Source: Bosea sp. PAMC 26642 | GTDB taxonomy: Bacteria > Pseudomonadota > Alphaproteobacteria > Rhizobiales > Beijerinckiaceae | Reading direction: 5' to 3' | Assembly (NCBI RefSeq): GCF_001562255.1 | Contig: NZ_CP014301.1 | Coordinates: 1,984,001 to 2,048,000, forward strand | DNA length: 64,000 nucleotides | In this document: piece after piece, positions 16,573-25,989 of the stretch | Layout: the number at the start of each line of letters is the position of its first letter | Position numbering within the stretch: the first letter of the stretch is position 1 | Notes under the pieces: model-generated | The model's input: only the letters and a program-made list of their open reading frames with translations | Databases searched by the model: none | Told to the model about the DNA's origin: nothing | Position numbers and translations under genes: made by a program

Positions 16573-17721
16573 ATGGCCATCGCCCCGCCACCCGTCCAGG
16601 ACAATGCCTACACGGCGGCACTCGCGCTGCTCGAGCGCGCGCCCCTGATCGACGGCCATAACGACCTGCCCTACGTCATCAAGATGAGCCGCAGTGCGAA
16701 GGGCGATGTCGGTGCCTACGACCTGACGAAGATCCATGCCGAGGGCGATACCGACATTCCGCGCATGCAGGCCGGCAAGCTCGCCGCGCAGTTCTTCGCG
16801 GCCTACGTCCCGCCCAATCACAAGCACCCGGCCGGCTTCGCACTCTCGCTCATCGCGCTGATGCGCGACATGCTGAAGCGCCATGCCGAAATCTTCCGGC
16901 CCGGCCTTGCGGCCGCCGATGTCGAGGCCGCCAAGGCCGAGGGCCGCATCGCGATCTTCATGACGATCGAGAACGGCTCGGCCCTCGACAACGAACTCGA
17001 TGCGCTCGACGCCTATTACGATCTCGGCATCCGACTGATGACACTGTGCCACAATGGCAGCCATGACTGGTGCGATTCCGCGACCGACGCGCCCAGGCAC
17101 AATGGTCTCACCACCTTCGGCAAGGAGGTGATCGGCCGCATGAACAAGCTCGGCATGGTGGTTGACCTCGCCCATGTCTCGCCGAAGGTGATGCACGACA
17201 CGCTAGACGTGACCTCGGCGCCGGTCGTCTGGTCGCATTCCAACGCGTTCTCGCTCTGCGACCACCCGCGCAACGTCCCAGACGACGTGCTCGATCGGGT
17301 CGCCGGCAATGGGGGCGTCGTCATGGCGACCTTCGTGCCCGATTTCATCAACCAGGCCTCGCGCGACTGGCACAAGCCTGCCAAGGATCAGTACGGCAAG
17401 ACGCCCGACGGGCTCGACTACGAGAAGGCCGAGGCCGAGATCGAGCGCAAGGCGGGTCCGAAGCCGAAGGCGACGCTGGCACAATATTGCGACCACCTCG
17501 ACTATCTCGCGGACCGCATCGGCCACGACCATGTCGGCATCGGCTCGGATTTCTTCGGCTGGATCAATCCCGACGGCCTCGAAGACACCACTGTCTTCCC
17601 CTCGCTGGTGGCGGAACTGATCCGACGCGGCTGGTCGGAAGAAAACCTCGAGAAGCTCGCCGGCGGCAACATGCTGCGCGTGATGAGGGCGGTGGAGCAG
17701 GCGGCGGATCGGCAAGCCTGA
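16573..17721 (+). CDS. Membrane-dipeptidase family (M19) zinc dipeptidase
   Basis: A 382-residue M19 (renal dipeptidase-like) enzyme that hydrolyses dipeptides, including D-residue and beta-lactam-like substrates in family members. Zinc ligands appear in order: HxD in LIDGHNDLPYV, the bridging Glu in TIENGSALD, His in VVDLAHVS, and His in VWSHSNAFSLCDHPRN; the catalytic Asp lies in GIGSDFFGW. No signal peptide is seen, so it is probably cytosolic as in many bacteria. The ATG at 16573 follows AAGG by 7-9 bases; the ATG at 16558 has no such signal. It may be co-expressed with the upstream dehydrogenase despite the inverted repeat between them. Confidence 0.92.
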   Translation: MAIAPPPVQDNAYTAALALLERAPLIDGHNDLPYVIKMSRSAKGDVGAYDLTKIHAEGDTDIPRMQAGKLAAQFFAAYVPPNHKHPAGFALSLIALMRDMLKRHAEIFRPGLAAADVEAAKAEGRIAIFMTIENGSALDNELDALDAYYDLGIRLMTLCHNGSHDWCDSATDAPRHNGLTTFGKEVIGRMNKLGMVVDLAHVSPKVMHDTLDVTSAPVVWSHSNAFSLCDHPRNVPDDVLDRVAGNGGVVMATFVPDFINQASRDWHKPAKDQYGKTPDGLDYEKAEAEIERKAGPKPKATLAQYCDHLDYLADRIGHDHVGIGSDFFGWINPDGLEDTTVFPSLVAELIRRGWSEENLEKLAGGNMLRVMRAVEQAADRQA

Positions 17722-17892
17722 GATGCCGGCAGGGCCCGACACCTGCCCTCCAAATGGCCAGAACACGAAGGCATTCTCAAAAGCGGACACGGAATCGTAG
17801 TTTTATTGATCAAAAACGCTTCTTTTACGGATACTTAACCACATTTCCTTAATGTACGCAGCCATCGAAACCTCTGTTCGCGATGGCCGTCA

Positions 17893-19764
17893 ATGAACCT
17901 CAACAATATGAAGATCGGCACGAAATTCGTCGGTGCCGTCGTAGCGATCGGCCTGATCGGACTGAGCGCCTGCCTTTATGCGGGCCAGCAGATGAAGCAA
18001 GTCGATACCGACTACTCCGTCATGCTGGACACCCGCCCCAAGGCGATCCTGGCCAATGCGCGCGCCTCGCGGACGGCAAACGACTTGATCGCGCAGACCT
18101 ACAAGGTCATCGCCTACCCCGCCGGCTCGCTTGGGGTCGCCGAGGCCAAGGTGCAAGGCGAGGCATCATACAAGGATACCCTCGCTCACCTCACCGAGGC
18201 GGCCACGCTCCTCCCGGAGATGAAGCAGCGTTTCGAGGCCTTCGTCGCGCAGGCGCGCGGCCTAAAGGCCTCCGTCGACCAGGCCATCCAGCTTGGAGAG
18301 CAGGATGAGAACACCAGGGCGCTGGCGGTTATGAGCACGCTGGACGGCAAACTCCGGGGGCTCGTCAACGAGCTCGTTGCCTTCAACGCGGCGCTGCTCA
18401 AGGACCTCGATGCCAAATCCGAGGAATTGACGACGACGACCAACCACACCATCGCCGCCACGCTCGTCGCCAGCATTGCAGGGCTGCTGCTGGGACTCGT
18501 CGGTGCCATTCTGATGTCGTCGCGTACGGTCACCCGCCCGCTGAACAGCCTCAAGCTCGCCATGGGCAAGCTCGCTGCCGGCAGTTTCGACACGGCCGTT
18601 GTGGGAGACGATCGCAAGGACGAAATCGGCGACATGGCCAGAACCGTGCTTGTCTTCAAACAAAACGGGCTGGAGATGCAGCGTCTCGAAGCCGAGAGCG
18701 AACAGTCCCGCAGCGCCTCGGAAACGCAGCGCCAGCAGATCGAGCGCGATCGCGTCGCCAATGCCCGCGAGCAGGAGCGCCTCGCCGCGGAACAGCGTCA
18801 GGTCATGGAGTTGCTCGCCGGCGGGCTGGATCTGCTTTCGCGCGGCGATCTGACCTGCCGCATCGATGCCGAGGTTGCAGCGGGCTATCAGAAGCTCCGT
18901 GACGACTTCAACACGGCCGTCACCCGGCTGAGCGAGACCGTCTCCACCATCCAGGCCACCTCGGCCGATGTCGGCAACTCGGCCCGCGAGATCAATATGG
19001 GCGCCGACGATCTGTCGAAGCGTACCGAGGAGCAGGCCTCCTCGCTGGAAGAGACCGCAGCGACGACCGAAGAACTGGCCGCCTCCGTCAAGGCTTCGGC
19101 GCACTCCTCGAGGCAGGCCGTGGCGCTGGCCCAGGAGGCGATGTCCGTCGCGCAGAAGGGCGGCGCCATCGTCACCGACGCCGTCGAGGCGATGTCGCGA
19201 ATCGAACAGGCCTCCAAGAAGATCTCCGACATCACCTCGGTGATCGACGAGATCGCCTTCCAGACCAATCTTCTGGCGCTGAACGCGGCGGTCGAGGCGG
19301 CCCGCGCCGGTGACGCCGGCAAGGGCTTCGCGGTCGTCGCGAGCGAGGTCCGCACCTTGGCCCAGCGCTCCGGCGACGCGGCCAAGGACATCACCGCGCT
19401 GATCAGCGAATCGGGTCGCGAGGTCGAGCAGGGCGTGGCGCTGGTGCGCTCGGCCGGCGAAGCACTCGGCCAGATCGTCGAGGCGTCGAAGAAGGTCTCC
19501 GCGACCGTCTCCGACATCTCCGCCGCCTCGACGGAGCAGGCGAACGGCATCGACGAGATGAGCCAGACCGTCGCGCATATGGACGAGATGACCCAGCAGA
19601 ACGCCGCGCTGGCCGAGGAAAGCGCGGCCTCGGCCACCTCCCTGATGAACCAGATCCAGCAGCTCAACAGACTGGTCGCCAGCTTCCGCACCGGCGCACA
19701 GGCCGGCAGGGCTCCGACACCGCGCTACGAGGCCGCCATGCAGCCGATGCGGCGCAGCGCCTGA
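17893..19764 (+). CDS. Methyl-accepting chemotaxis protein
   Basis: A 623-residue transmembrane chemoreceptor. TM1 is near residues 10-30, a four-helix-type periplasmic domain of about 145 residues follows, and TM2 is near 178-204 ([18 protein letters not shown]). After it come a HAMP domain ([14 protein letters not shown]), a long charged coiled coil, and a second HAMP-like unit around [17 protein letters not shown]. The signalling tip is [20 protein letters not shown], contacting CheA/CheW. Methylation-type Glu/Gln repeats flank it ([16 protein letters not shown]). No CheR/CheB pentapeptide ends the protein. The ligand is unknown. The region upstream (17722-17892) is AT-richer and probably holds the promoter. 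Confidence 0.95.
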   Translation: MNLNNMKIGTKFVGAVVAIGLIGLSACLYAGQQMKQVDTDYSVMLDTRPKAILANARASRTANDLIAQTYKVIAYPAGSLGVAEAKVQGEASYKDTLAHLTEAATLLPEMKQRFEAFVAQARGLKASVDQAIQLGEQDENTRALAVMSTLDGKLRGLVNELVAFNAALLKDLDAKSEELTTTTNHTIAATLVASIAGLLLGLVGAILMSSRTVTRPLNSLKLAMGKLAAGSFDTAVVGDDRKDEIGDMARTVLVFKQNGLEMQRLEAESEQSRSASETQRQQIERDRVANAREQERLAAEQRQVMELLAGGLDLLSRGDLTCRIDAEVAAGYQKLRDDFNTAVTRLSETVSTIQATSADVGNSAREINMGADDLSKRTEEQASSLEETAATTEELAASVKASAHSSRQAVALAQEAMSVAQKGGAIVTDAVEAMSRIEQASKKISDITSVIDEIAFQTNLLALNAAVEAARAGDAGKGFAVVASEVRTLAQRSGDAAKDITALISESGREVEQGVALVRSAGEALGQIVEASKKVSATVSDISAASTEQANGIDEMSQTVAHMDEMTQQNAALAEESAASATSLMNQIQQLNRLVASFRTGAQAGRAPTPRYEAAMQPMRRSA

Positions 19765-19859
19765 CGGCCAGGTTCAGCAGGCGCCCGTCCGACGGCCCTT
19801 GCCGAAGCCGGTCGATCGGTTAAGGGCTCGCTCTCAGTTTACGAGAGCGAGCCCTTTCC

Positions 19860-20666
19860 ATGCCCGGTTCCGGCACAGACCGCACCCGCCCGCCCGTCGA
19901 GGCACCCGCCCCGGTCGTCATCCTGGTCGAGCCGCAGATGGCCGAGAACATCGGCATGTGCGCCCGGGCCATGGCGAATTTCGGCCTGTCGGAGATGCGC
20001 CTCGTCGCCCCGCGCGACGGCTGGCCGACCGGAGGCGGGTTGAAGAAGGGCGCGACCTCGGCGGCCTCTGGGGCGACTCATATCCTCGACAACGCACGGC
20101 TCTATCCCGATGCGGCGAGCGCCATCGCCGATCTCAACCATGTGCTGGCCACCACGGCGCGCGAGCGCGGCCAGATGAAGCGCGTGGTCACGCCGGCCGA
20201 AGCGATGCCGCCGCTCGCGGAACGCATCGCTGCGGGCGAGCGGGTCGGCATCCTGTTCGGTCGCGAGCGCATAGGCCTGACCAATGAGGAGATCAGCTTC
20301 GCCGATGCGATCCTGACCTATCCCGTCGATCCGGCCTTCGCCTCGCTCAATCTTGCCCAGGCTGTTCTGCTCGCCGGCTACGAATGGTTCAAGGCGACCA
20401 GCGGCGAGCCTCCCTTCCGCGAGCACAACGACTCCCCGCCCGCGACACGCGCGACGGTCCTCTCCATGTTCGACTATCTCGAAAGCGAACTCGACACCTG
20501 CGGCTTCTTCCCCCCGGGCAAGAAGCAGATCATGACCGCCAATCTGCGCGACATCCTGCACCGGCTTGCAATGACCGAGCAGGAGGCCCGCACGCTGCGC
20601 GGCGTCTTCAAGTCGCTGACGGAGGGGCCGAGGCGATTGCGGGTGCCAAAGCCGGACGGGGAATAG
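19860..20666 (+). CDS. trmJ: tRNA (cytidine/uridine-2'-O)-methyltransferase TrmJ
   Basis: A 268-residue SPOUT-fold methyltransferase that modifies the ribose of position 32 in tRNA anticodon loops. Motif 1 is VEPQMAENIGMCARAMANFG with the conserved Asn and Arg, motif 2 is GILFGRERIGLTNEEI, and motif 3 is PVDPAFASLNLAQAV of the trefoil-knot SAM site. A C-terminal helical extension of about 80 residues (FFPPGKKQIMTANLRDILHR) is typical of TrmJ rather than TrmL. The ATG at 19860 sits just after the sequence GAGCGAGCCC. It is a single gene flanked by unrelated ones. Confidence 0.92.
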   Translation: MPGSGTDRTRPPVEAPAPVVILVEPQMAENIGMCARAMANFGLSEMRLVAPRDGWPTGGGLKKGATSAASGATHILDNARLYPDAASAIADLNHVLATTARERGQMKRVVTPAEAMPPLAERIAAGERVGILFGRERIGLTNEEISFADAILTYPVDPAFASLNLAQAVLLAGYEWFKATSGEPPFREHNDSPPATRATVLSMFDYLESELDTCGFFPPGKKQIMTANLRDILHRLAMTEQEARTLRGVFKSLTEGPRRLRVPKPDGE

Positions 20667-20827
20667 CGGGAGCGGCCGCGCTCGCCCGCACCCCATGAAT
20701 CGCGCACGTTTGACGTGGAATATCGGTCTCTTTCAAAGGGTGAATTCGGAAACATTCTCTACGACGCCGATGCCATATACCTGATGACCCGTGCCGGCTG
20801 TCGTCGCGCGGCTGCGCGGAGCCTGAC

Positions 20828-21856
20828 ATGATCGACCGTAGGATCTTGCTGGCCCTGGCCGCCGGCACCGTAGCCGGGACACGCGCCGGGTTCGCCCAGA
20901 GCGCCACGTTGCGCATCGGCTATGTGCCCGTGATCGGAGCCAGCGCCCTGTTCGTGCTGGCGGGCGACGGCTCGGCGCGGGACGCCGGCTTTGACCTGAA
21001 GCTCACCAAATTCGATTCCGGCCCGAATGCCATCCAGGCCTTCGCCTCGGGCACGATCGATATCCTGGTCGTCGGGATCGCCCCGGTCGCGGTCGCTCGG
21101 GCCCGCGGGCTCGGCGCCTCGGTCGTCTCCGCCGCCGCCATCGGCGGTACGGCCTTTGTGGCGGGGCCGGCCCTCGCCGAGGCCTTCGCCCGGAACGGCA
21201 ACGAGCCGGCGAAAACCTTCGCCGCCTTCAAGGCCGCGACCGGCCGCCCAGCCAAGCTGGGCACCCTGCCGCCCGGCGGCGTACCGACGGTCGCCCTTCA
21301 CCACTGGCTCTGGAAGATCGGCAAGGTCGATCGATCCGATGTCGAGATCGTCAACATGGGCATCGAGGTGGTGCAGCAAGCCATGCTGACCGGGGCCATC
21401 GACGGCGGCACGCTGCTCGAGCCCTCGGCCACCCTCGTCTCCGAGCGCGACCCGCGCATCAAGCGCATCGTCAATTCTCCCGACATGTTCCCGGATATTC
21501 CGGGCGTCGTCGTCGCGGCCTCGGAAAACCTCATCAAAAGCCGGCCCGATCTGGTCGAGCGTTTCGTCGGGCTGTTCCATCGCGCCACGCAACAGCTTCG
21601 CAAGGAGCCGGCCAAGGCCGCGCCCCTCGTGCTCGCCGCGCTCGGCGGCGGCCTCGTCGCCGAGGATACGATTGCCCGGGCCCTGGCTTCGCCCGCCGTG
21701 AGATTCACCGACGATCCCGCCAGCATCCGCAAGGCGACCGAAGCGCTTCTCGCCTATCAGGTCGAACTCGGCGACTTCCCCAAGGCGCCGTCACTCGACG
21801 GCCTGTTCGATCAGGCGCTCTACGAGCGCGGCGTGCGGATAGCGGCAACGCGCTGA
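20828..21856 (+). CDS. ABC transporter substrate-binding protein, NitT/TauT (SsuA/THI5-like) family
   Basis: A 342-residue periplasmic protein. The signal peptide begins MIDRRILLALAAGTVAGTRA, with cleavage likely after AGFAQ near residue 24. The mature part starts ATLRIGYVPVIGASALFVLA and has the two-lobed type II binding-protein pattern (FASGTIDILVVGIAPVAVAR, then PPGGVPTVALHHWL). This family binds nitrate, taurine, sulfonates, pyrimidine precursors and similar anions or heterocycles. No permease or ATPase gene lies next to it; the neighbour is a convergent TonB receptor. The ligand cannot be named. Confidence 0.85.
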   Translation: MIDRRILLALAAGTVAGTRAGFAQSATLRIGYVPVIGASALFVLAGDGSARDAGFDLKLTKFDSGPNAIQAFASGTIDILVVGIAPVAVARARGLGASVVSAAAIGGTAFVAGPALAEAFARNGNEPAKTFAAFKAATGRPAKLGTLPPGGVPTVALHHWLWKIGKVDRSDVEIVNMGIEVVQQAMLTGAIDGGTLLEPSATLVSERDPRIKRIVNSPDMFPDIPGVVVAASENLIKSRPDLVERFVGLFHRATQQLRKEPAKAAPLVLAALGGGLVAEDTIARALASPAVRFTDDPASIRKATEALLAYQVELGDFPKAPSLDGLFDQALYERGVRIAATR

Positions 21857-21871
21857 ACAGCACTGCTGTAT

Positions 21872-21900
21872 AAAAAAGGCCGGCCCCGAAGGGCCGGCCC
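21872..21900 (-). terminator. Intrinsic terminator for the TonB-receptor gene
   Basis: Perfect stem GGCCGGCCC/GGGCCGGCC around a short GAA-centred loop. On the minus strand it is followed by TTTTTT, so it ends transcripts of the receptor gene whose stop is at 21928. On the plus strand there is no T-run, so it would be weaker for the binding-protein gene. Confidence 0.85.
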
Positions 21901-21927
21901 ACAGGTCGGGTCTCGAAACGCCACCTG

Positions 21928-24240
21928 TCAGAACTGGTACTTCACCGTCGCCTTCACCGTCCGGCCGGGCTCGCTGTAATAGTCGCGGGCCTGCGCCAGC
22001 ACACCGGTGGGAACGTTGACCGCGTCGAAATACTTGCGGTCGAAGATGTTGTAGACGCCGACCTGGACCTCGAGATCCGCGATCTGCGGGATCGGCCGCC
22101 ACCAGGCCGAGGCATTGAGGATGGCGTAACCCGGCGCCTTGAAGCCCTGCGTCGCTCCGGTCGTGGCAGCGACGTCGTCGCGCGCGGCGGCCATCTTGGC
22201 GGACACCTCCGCGCCCCAGACATCCGTCCCGTAGGCGACCGCGACGATGCCCTGCATCGGCGGGATCGAGTTCAGATAGGTGTCGTTGTCCTTGTTCTTG
22301 CCGCGTGTATAGGCGAACGACCCGCGCACCAGCCAGTTCGGCGCAAAGGCATATTGCCCATTCGCCTCGATGCCCTGGATTTCCGCCCGGTTGAGGTTCT
22401 GGAAGCCGATGATACCGTTCTGAGGATAGAGCCCGCCCGGAGGAGCGATCTGAACCTGCTCGATGAAGTTGCGGTAGTTGGTGTGGAAATAGGTCAGCGA
22501 ACCGCCGAAGGCCTTGTCGCCGAAGCGGAAGCCGACATCGATGCCGTTTCCGACTTCGGGGCGCAGTTCGGGATTGCCGATCCGCAGATAGGTGCCAGGC
22601 CCGCCGAAGCGGCCGTAGAGCTCATTCGCCGTCGGGGCGCGGAAGGTCTTGGCCCATTGCGCGAAGACGGTGACGTCCTTCACCCAGGGCGCATTCTTCA
22701 AGACGTCGTATTCCAGCCGGATGCGCGGCGACCAGGCGGAATCGCTCGATGATGGTGGCAGGCCGACCGGACGCGAGCCGCCATTGCTGTAGGCCGGCGT
22801 GTCCTGCGGCTTCTCCTCGTACCAGTCGTAGCGCAGGCCGGGCGTGACCCGCAGGCGATTGTCGAGCAGGCCGATCTCGTCGTGCAGGTAGAAGCCGGCG
22901 AGCTTGCCGTCGATCTTGGGCATGTCGGCCTGGTTGCTATGCAGGTTGTTGCAGGTCGTAAACGGCGCCGTGAACTGTCCCGAAGCGGGGCGAGCCGGGC
23001 AGTTGTCGATACCCGACGAGTATTGTTCGAGCGACGTCGTGCGCAGTTCGGTTCCGAGCATGACGCGATGCGAGAGCGCGCCGGTCTGGAAGCTCTTCAG
23101 CACATGGCCGTTGAAGCCATAGGCGTTCTCTTCGTTCTCGTTGTCGCGACCATAGGGACCGACGATGCTGGTGAAGCGCCAGGCGCTGGTAAGGTCGTTG
23201 CGCTTCAGCCGCTGCCAGTAGAGGGTCGCATGGGCCTCGTCGAAGAAGCTCCCTGGCAGCTTGTAGTCGTAGCTCAGCGACACCCGGTTGCGCTCGATAT
23301 CCTCGCCTGTCTCATAGGCGCCTGGACGGAAATTGCCGGTCAGCGACACCGCGTTCGAGCGTGTCTGGAACCTGTCGGCGCGCTTGAAAAGCTCTCCGGT
23401 CAGGCCGAAGCGATGCACCTCGTCGACATAGTGATAGACCTTGGCCAGAACATTGTACTGATTGAAGTCGTTCGGGTTCGGCGCCGTGCGGGCCGCGCCG
23501 ACGGTCTTGACCGTGCCCTTGCTGTCGATCTCGTGGCCGTCGCGAAACCCGCCCTGCAGCAGGAAATAGGTGTTGTTCAAGCGCGCCGCCGTGGCAGCGC
23601 TGCCGAACCAGGCGCGGTCGGTGCTGTCATAGCCGGTCTTGGCCAGCGCGCCGACGGAGCGGCCATTCCGGATCAGGTCCTCGGGATCAAGCGTGCGCAC
23701 CGCGAGCGCGCCGCCGAGCGCCCCGTTGCCGAGCGTACTGGCGCCGCTGCCGCCGCGAAGCAGGTCCAGCGTCGAGAGCGAATCGAAATCGAAGGCGTTC
23801 TGGGCGCCGCGATTGATGCGCGTGTCGACCAGGAAGGGCTGGCGGATGCCGTCGATGGTGGTCAGCACGCGCGCCCCGTCGAGACCGCGGATGTTGAGCG
23901 AGTTGGTCTGGCGGTTGAAGGTGATGCCGGCCTCGACCCGGTTCGACAGGTCCGACAGGCTCTGAACCTGCTGCCGGTCGAGTTCCGCACGGGTCGTGCG
24001 CGTCGTCGTCGGCCCCGCCACGAGCGCAGTACCCGCCTCGGCTTCACCCTGGACGGTGATCTGGTCGAGGACGACCGGGTTCTCGGCGGCGCTCACGGCC
24101 GGCGCCGGTTGGGCCCGGCCCTGCTGCTGGGCGACGGCCGGCGAAGCCAGAAGCCCCAACATCAAAGCTCCGAGCGCGACACCTTCGCGCAGCCTGCCGG
24201 AATGCATCCCCATCGCCGTAACCCATCCTTCTAGGCGCAT
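21928..24240 (-). CDS. TonB-dependent haemoglobin/haem-type outer-membrane receptor
   Basis: A 770-residue TonB-dependent receptor. A signal peptide ends near ASPAVAQQQ, followed by a TonB-box-like stretch (LDQITVQGEAE) and a plug domain (NSLNIRGLDGARVLTTIDGI). A 22-strand barrel ends in the aromatic residue of VKATVKYQF, as needed for outer-membrane insertion. The barrel contains FRAPTANELYGRFG followed by NPEL, the FRAP/NPxL region of haem and haemoglobin receptors. Starts at 24240 or 24213 (MGMHSG, with AGAAGGA upstream) are possible. No haem ABC transporter is adjacent. Iron control is likely; see the Irr-like site upstream. Confidence 0.88.
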   Translation of the reverse strand: MRLEGWVTAMGMHSGRLREGVALGALMLGLLASPAVAQQQGRAQPAPAVSAAENPVVLDQITVQGEAEAGTALVAGPTTTRTTRAELDRQQVQSLSDLSNRVEAGITFNRQTNSLNIRGLDGARVLTTIDGIRQPFLVDTRINRGAQNAFDFDSLSTLDLLRGGSGASTLGNGALGGALAVRTLDPEDLIRNGRSVGALAKTGYDSTDRAWFGSAATAARLNNTYFLLQGGFRDGHEIDSKGTVKTVGAARTAPNPNDFNQYNVLAKVYHYVDEVHRFGLTGELFKRADRFQTRSNAVSLTGNFRPGAYETGEDIERNRVSLSYDYKLPGSFFDEAHATLYWQRLKRNDLTSAWRFTSIVGPYGRDNENEENAYGFNGHVLKSFQTGALSHRVMLGTELRTTSLEQYSSGIDNCPARPASGQFTAPFTTCNNLHSNQADMPKIDGKLAGFYLHDEIGLLDNRLRVTPGLRYDWYEEKPQDTPAYSNGGSRPVGLPPSSSDSAWSPRIRLEYDVLKNAPWVKDVTVFAQWAKTFRAPTANELYGRFGGPGTYLRIGNPELRPEVGNGIDVGFRFGDKAFGGSLTYFHTNYRNFIEQVQIAPPGGLYPQNGIIGFQNLNRAEIQGIEANGQYAFAPNWLVRGSFAYTRGKNKDNDTYLNSIPPMQGIVAVAYGTDVWGAEVSAKMAAARDDVAATTGATQGFKAPGYAILNASAWWRPIPQIADLEVQVGVYNIFDRKYFDAVNVPTGVLAQARDYYSEPGRTVKATVKYQF

Positions 24241-24372
24241 CCGGCCAGGGCCGCTGCGTTCTAATCAGTTTAAAACGAATATAAACAAGGCCTTATACTC
24301 ACGGATAAGGCTCTCACTCGATATTGAGCGACTCGACGACTGTCAATCGTTCGGCGCGCAAGAACAAAACAA

Positions 24373-24385
24373 TAGATATATTCTA
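24373..24385. promoter_or_regulatory. Candidate iron-control (Irr/ICE-like) operator
   Basis: TAGATATATTCTA is a dyad resembling the rhizobial iron control element core TAGAA-N3-TTCTA, with one arm base changed. It lies in the AT-rich divergent gap between the TonB receptor and the amine oxidase, about 130 bases from the receptor start. The match is by eye and imperfect; the rest of the gap (24241-24525) shows AT-rich sequence with no other recognised element. Confidence 0.3.
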
Positions 24386-24525
24386 ATGAAGCTCGATTGA
24401 TCGACATGTTCCAACGAAAGGAACCGGCCGACCGAAGCGTTCTGCGACGGGGCTCCCGATCTCGTGATCGCGGCTTGCCTGCTGCCTGCCACCTTTCTGT
24501 TGCAACGCGGGAGGACGCGCCCAAC

Positions 24526-25872
24526 ATGAAGGCGCCTCTCGGGACGCCCTTACAGATGCTCGATCGCCGGACGATGTTGACAGGTACAGGCGCGATCGCG
24601 GCAGCGCTGGCGATGCCCGTTCGCAGCGCCGCTGCGGCAGAAATCGATGTCGTCGTCATCGGCGCAGGCGCCGCGGGCATCGCCGCGGCCCATGCGCTCG
24701 CCGCCGCCGGCCGCAAGGCGATCGTCCTCGAAGCGCGCGGCCGTATCGGAGGACGAGCCTTCACCGATACATCGCTCGGCCCCGCCTATGATGCCGGCGC
24801 CATGTTCATCCACTGGGCCGAGGACAATCCCTGGACGTCGATCGCGAAGGATCTCGGCATCGACACGCCGACCGAGACTCGGGGCGGCGGCTTCCAGGTC
24901 TTCGCCGACGGCAGGCCGATGCCCGAGACGGACCGGCAGAAACGACGCGGCGTCTTCGGCCAGATCGACGACCGCCTCGGAACCGCCGATCTCACGGCGC
25001 GCGACCTGTCGGTCGCCGCATTGCTCGGCGATCTCAGTCCCGACATCGCGCCGATCGCCTCTTCGGGGCTGCTGCTCTCCATCGGCGAGGAATCGGACCG
25101 CATCTCGGCACGCGACTATCAGCGCCTCTGGTCGGGCGACGATCTCGTCGTCCCCTCCGGCTATGGCAACCTCGTCGCCCGCCACGGCCAGGGTCTCGAC
25201 ATCCGCCTGAACGAGCCGGTCAGTGCCATCGCCTGGGATGGGCCGGGCGTCGTGATCACCAGCCGCTCGGGCACGCTGCGCGCCAATGCCGTCATCGTCA
25301 CCGTCCCGGTCGGCGTGCTCAAGGCCGGCGGCATCCGCTTTATGCCCGAGCTGCCGGCCTCCACCCGCGACGCGCTGAACGGCCTCGTCATGGGCGCGCT
25401 GACCAAGATCGCACTCAGGGTCGAGGGCGACCGCTTCGGCATCGCGCCGGGCATGAGCTTTCTCGAGGCCGGCTCTCCGAAAAAGCTGATGAATTTCGAT
25501 CTCTTCCCCGACGACAAGGACATCGTCATCGGCTATTTCGGCGGCGACTACGCCCGCGAACTGTCGAAGGCCGGCCTGGCGGAAGCCCGGTCGCACGTCA
25601 CGGAACTGCTGACGAAAATGCTCGGCGGCGATGTCGGCAAGACTGTCAAAGGCTGTGCCTTTCCGGCCTGGTGGACCGACCCCTATGCGCTGGGCTCCTA
25701 TTCCGTCTGCCTGCCCGGTCAGGAAAAGGCCCGCGACGCACTGAGCGCCCCGATCGGCGGCCGCATCTTCATCGCCGGCGAGGCGACGGCCGGCGGCGGC
25801 GCGATGACAGTCGGCGGCGCGACGCTGGCAGGCCGTGCGGCAGCCGCAGCGGTCGCGCGGCTTAAGGCTTGA
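24526..25872 (+). CDS. Tat-exported flavin amine oxidase family protein
   Basis: A 448-residue FAD amine oxidase. The N-terminus has a twin-arginine signal (LDRRTMLTGTGAIAAALA) ending near SAAAA. The mature protein begins with the Rossmann motif VVVIGAGAAGIAAAHALAAA and the extended GG motif EARGRIGGRAFTD of monoamine oxidases. The C-terminus has GRIFIAGEATAGGGAMTVGG, the FAD-contacting segment. The ATG at 24526 follows GGGAGG (24509-24514) by 11 bases; 24556 is an alternative right before the Tat motif. The substrate is unknown. It is divergent from the haem-type receptor and may share control with it. Confidence 0.85.
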   Translation: MKAPLGTPLQMLDRRTMLTGTGAIAAALAMPVRSAAAAEIDVVVIGAGAAGIAAAHALAAAGRKAIVLEARGRIGGRAFTDTSLGPAYDAGAMFIHWAEDNPWTSIAKDLGIDTPTETRGGGFQVFADGRPMPETDRQKRRGVFGQIDDRLGTADLTARDLSVAALLGDLSPDIAPIASSGLLLSIGEESDRISARDYQRLWSGDDLVVPSGYGNLVARHGQGLDIRLNEPVSAIAWDGPGVVITSRSGTLRANAVIVTVPVGVLKAGGIRFMPELPASTRDALNGLVMGALTKIALRVEGDRFGIAPGMSFLEAGSPKKLMNFDLFPDDKDIVIGYFGGDYARELSKAGLAEARSHVTELLTKMLGGDVGKTVKGCAFPAWWTDPYALGSYSVCLPGQEKARDALSAPIGGRIFIAGEATAGGGAMTVGGATLAGRAAAAAVARLKA

Positions 25873-25901
25873 TGCTGCGTATACGCGACACTCGAACGCG
25901 C

Positions 25902-25979
25902 TGTCATTCCGGACAAGCGGCGTAGCCGCGCCGATCCGGAATCCATCGTCGAACACCGCAATGCCCTCCGATGGATTCC
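25902..25979. repeat. Dispersed palindromic repeat copy C, left half (interrupted by IS110)
   Basis: Runs from TGTCATTCCGGACAAG to CGATGGATTCC and stops exactly where copy B continues GGGTCTCC. The missing right half is found at 27096-27128 on the other side of the IS110 element. This defines the insertion point. Confidence 0.88.
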
Positions 25980-25989
25980 TGTGTGTTTG

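Noticed and set aside
17845..17862. CtrA site before the chemoreceptor gene
   Set aside because: Two TTAA half sites are present, but the spacing is ten bases rather than seven.
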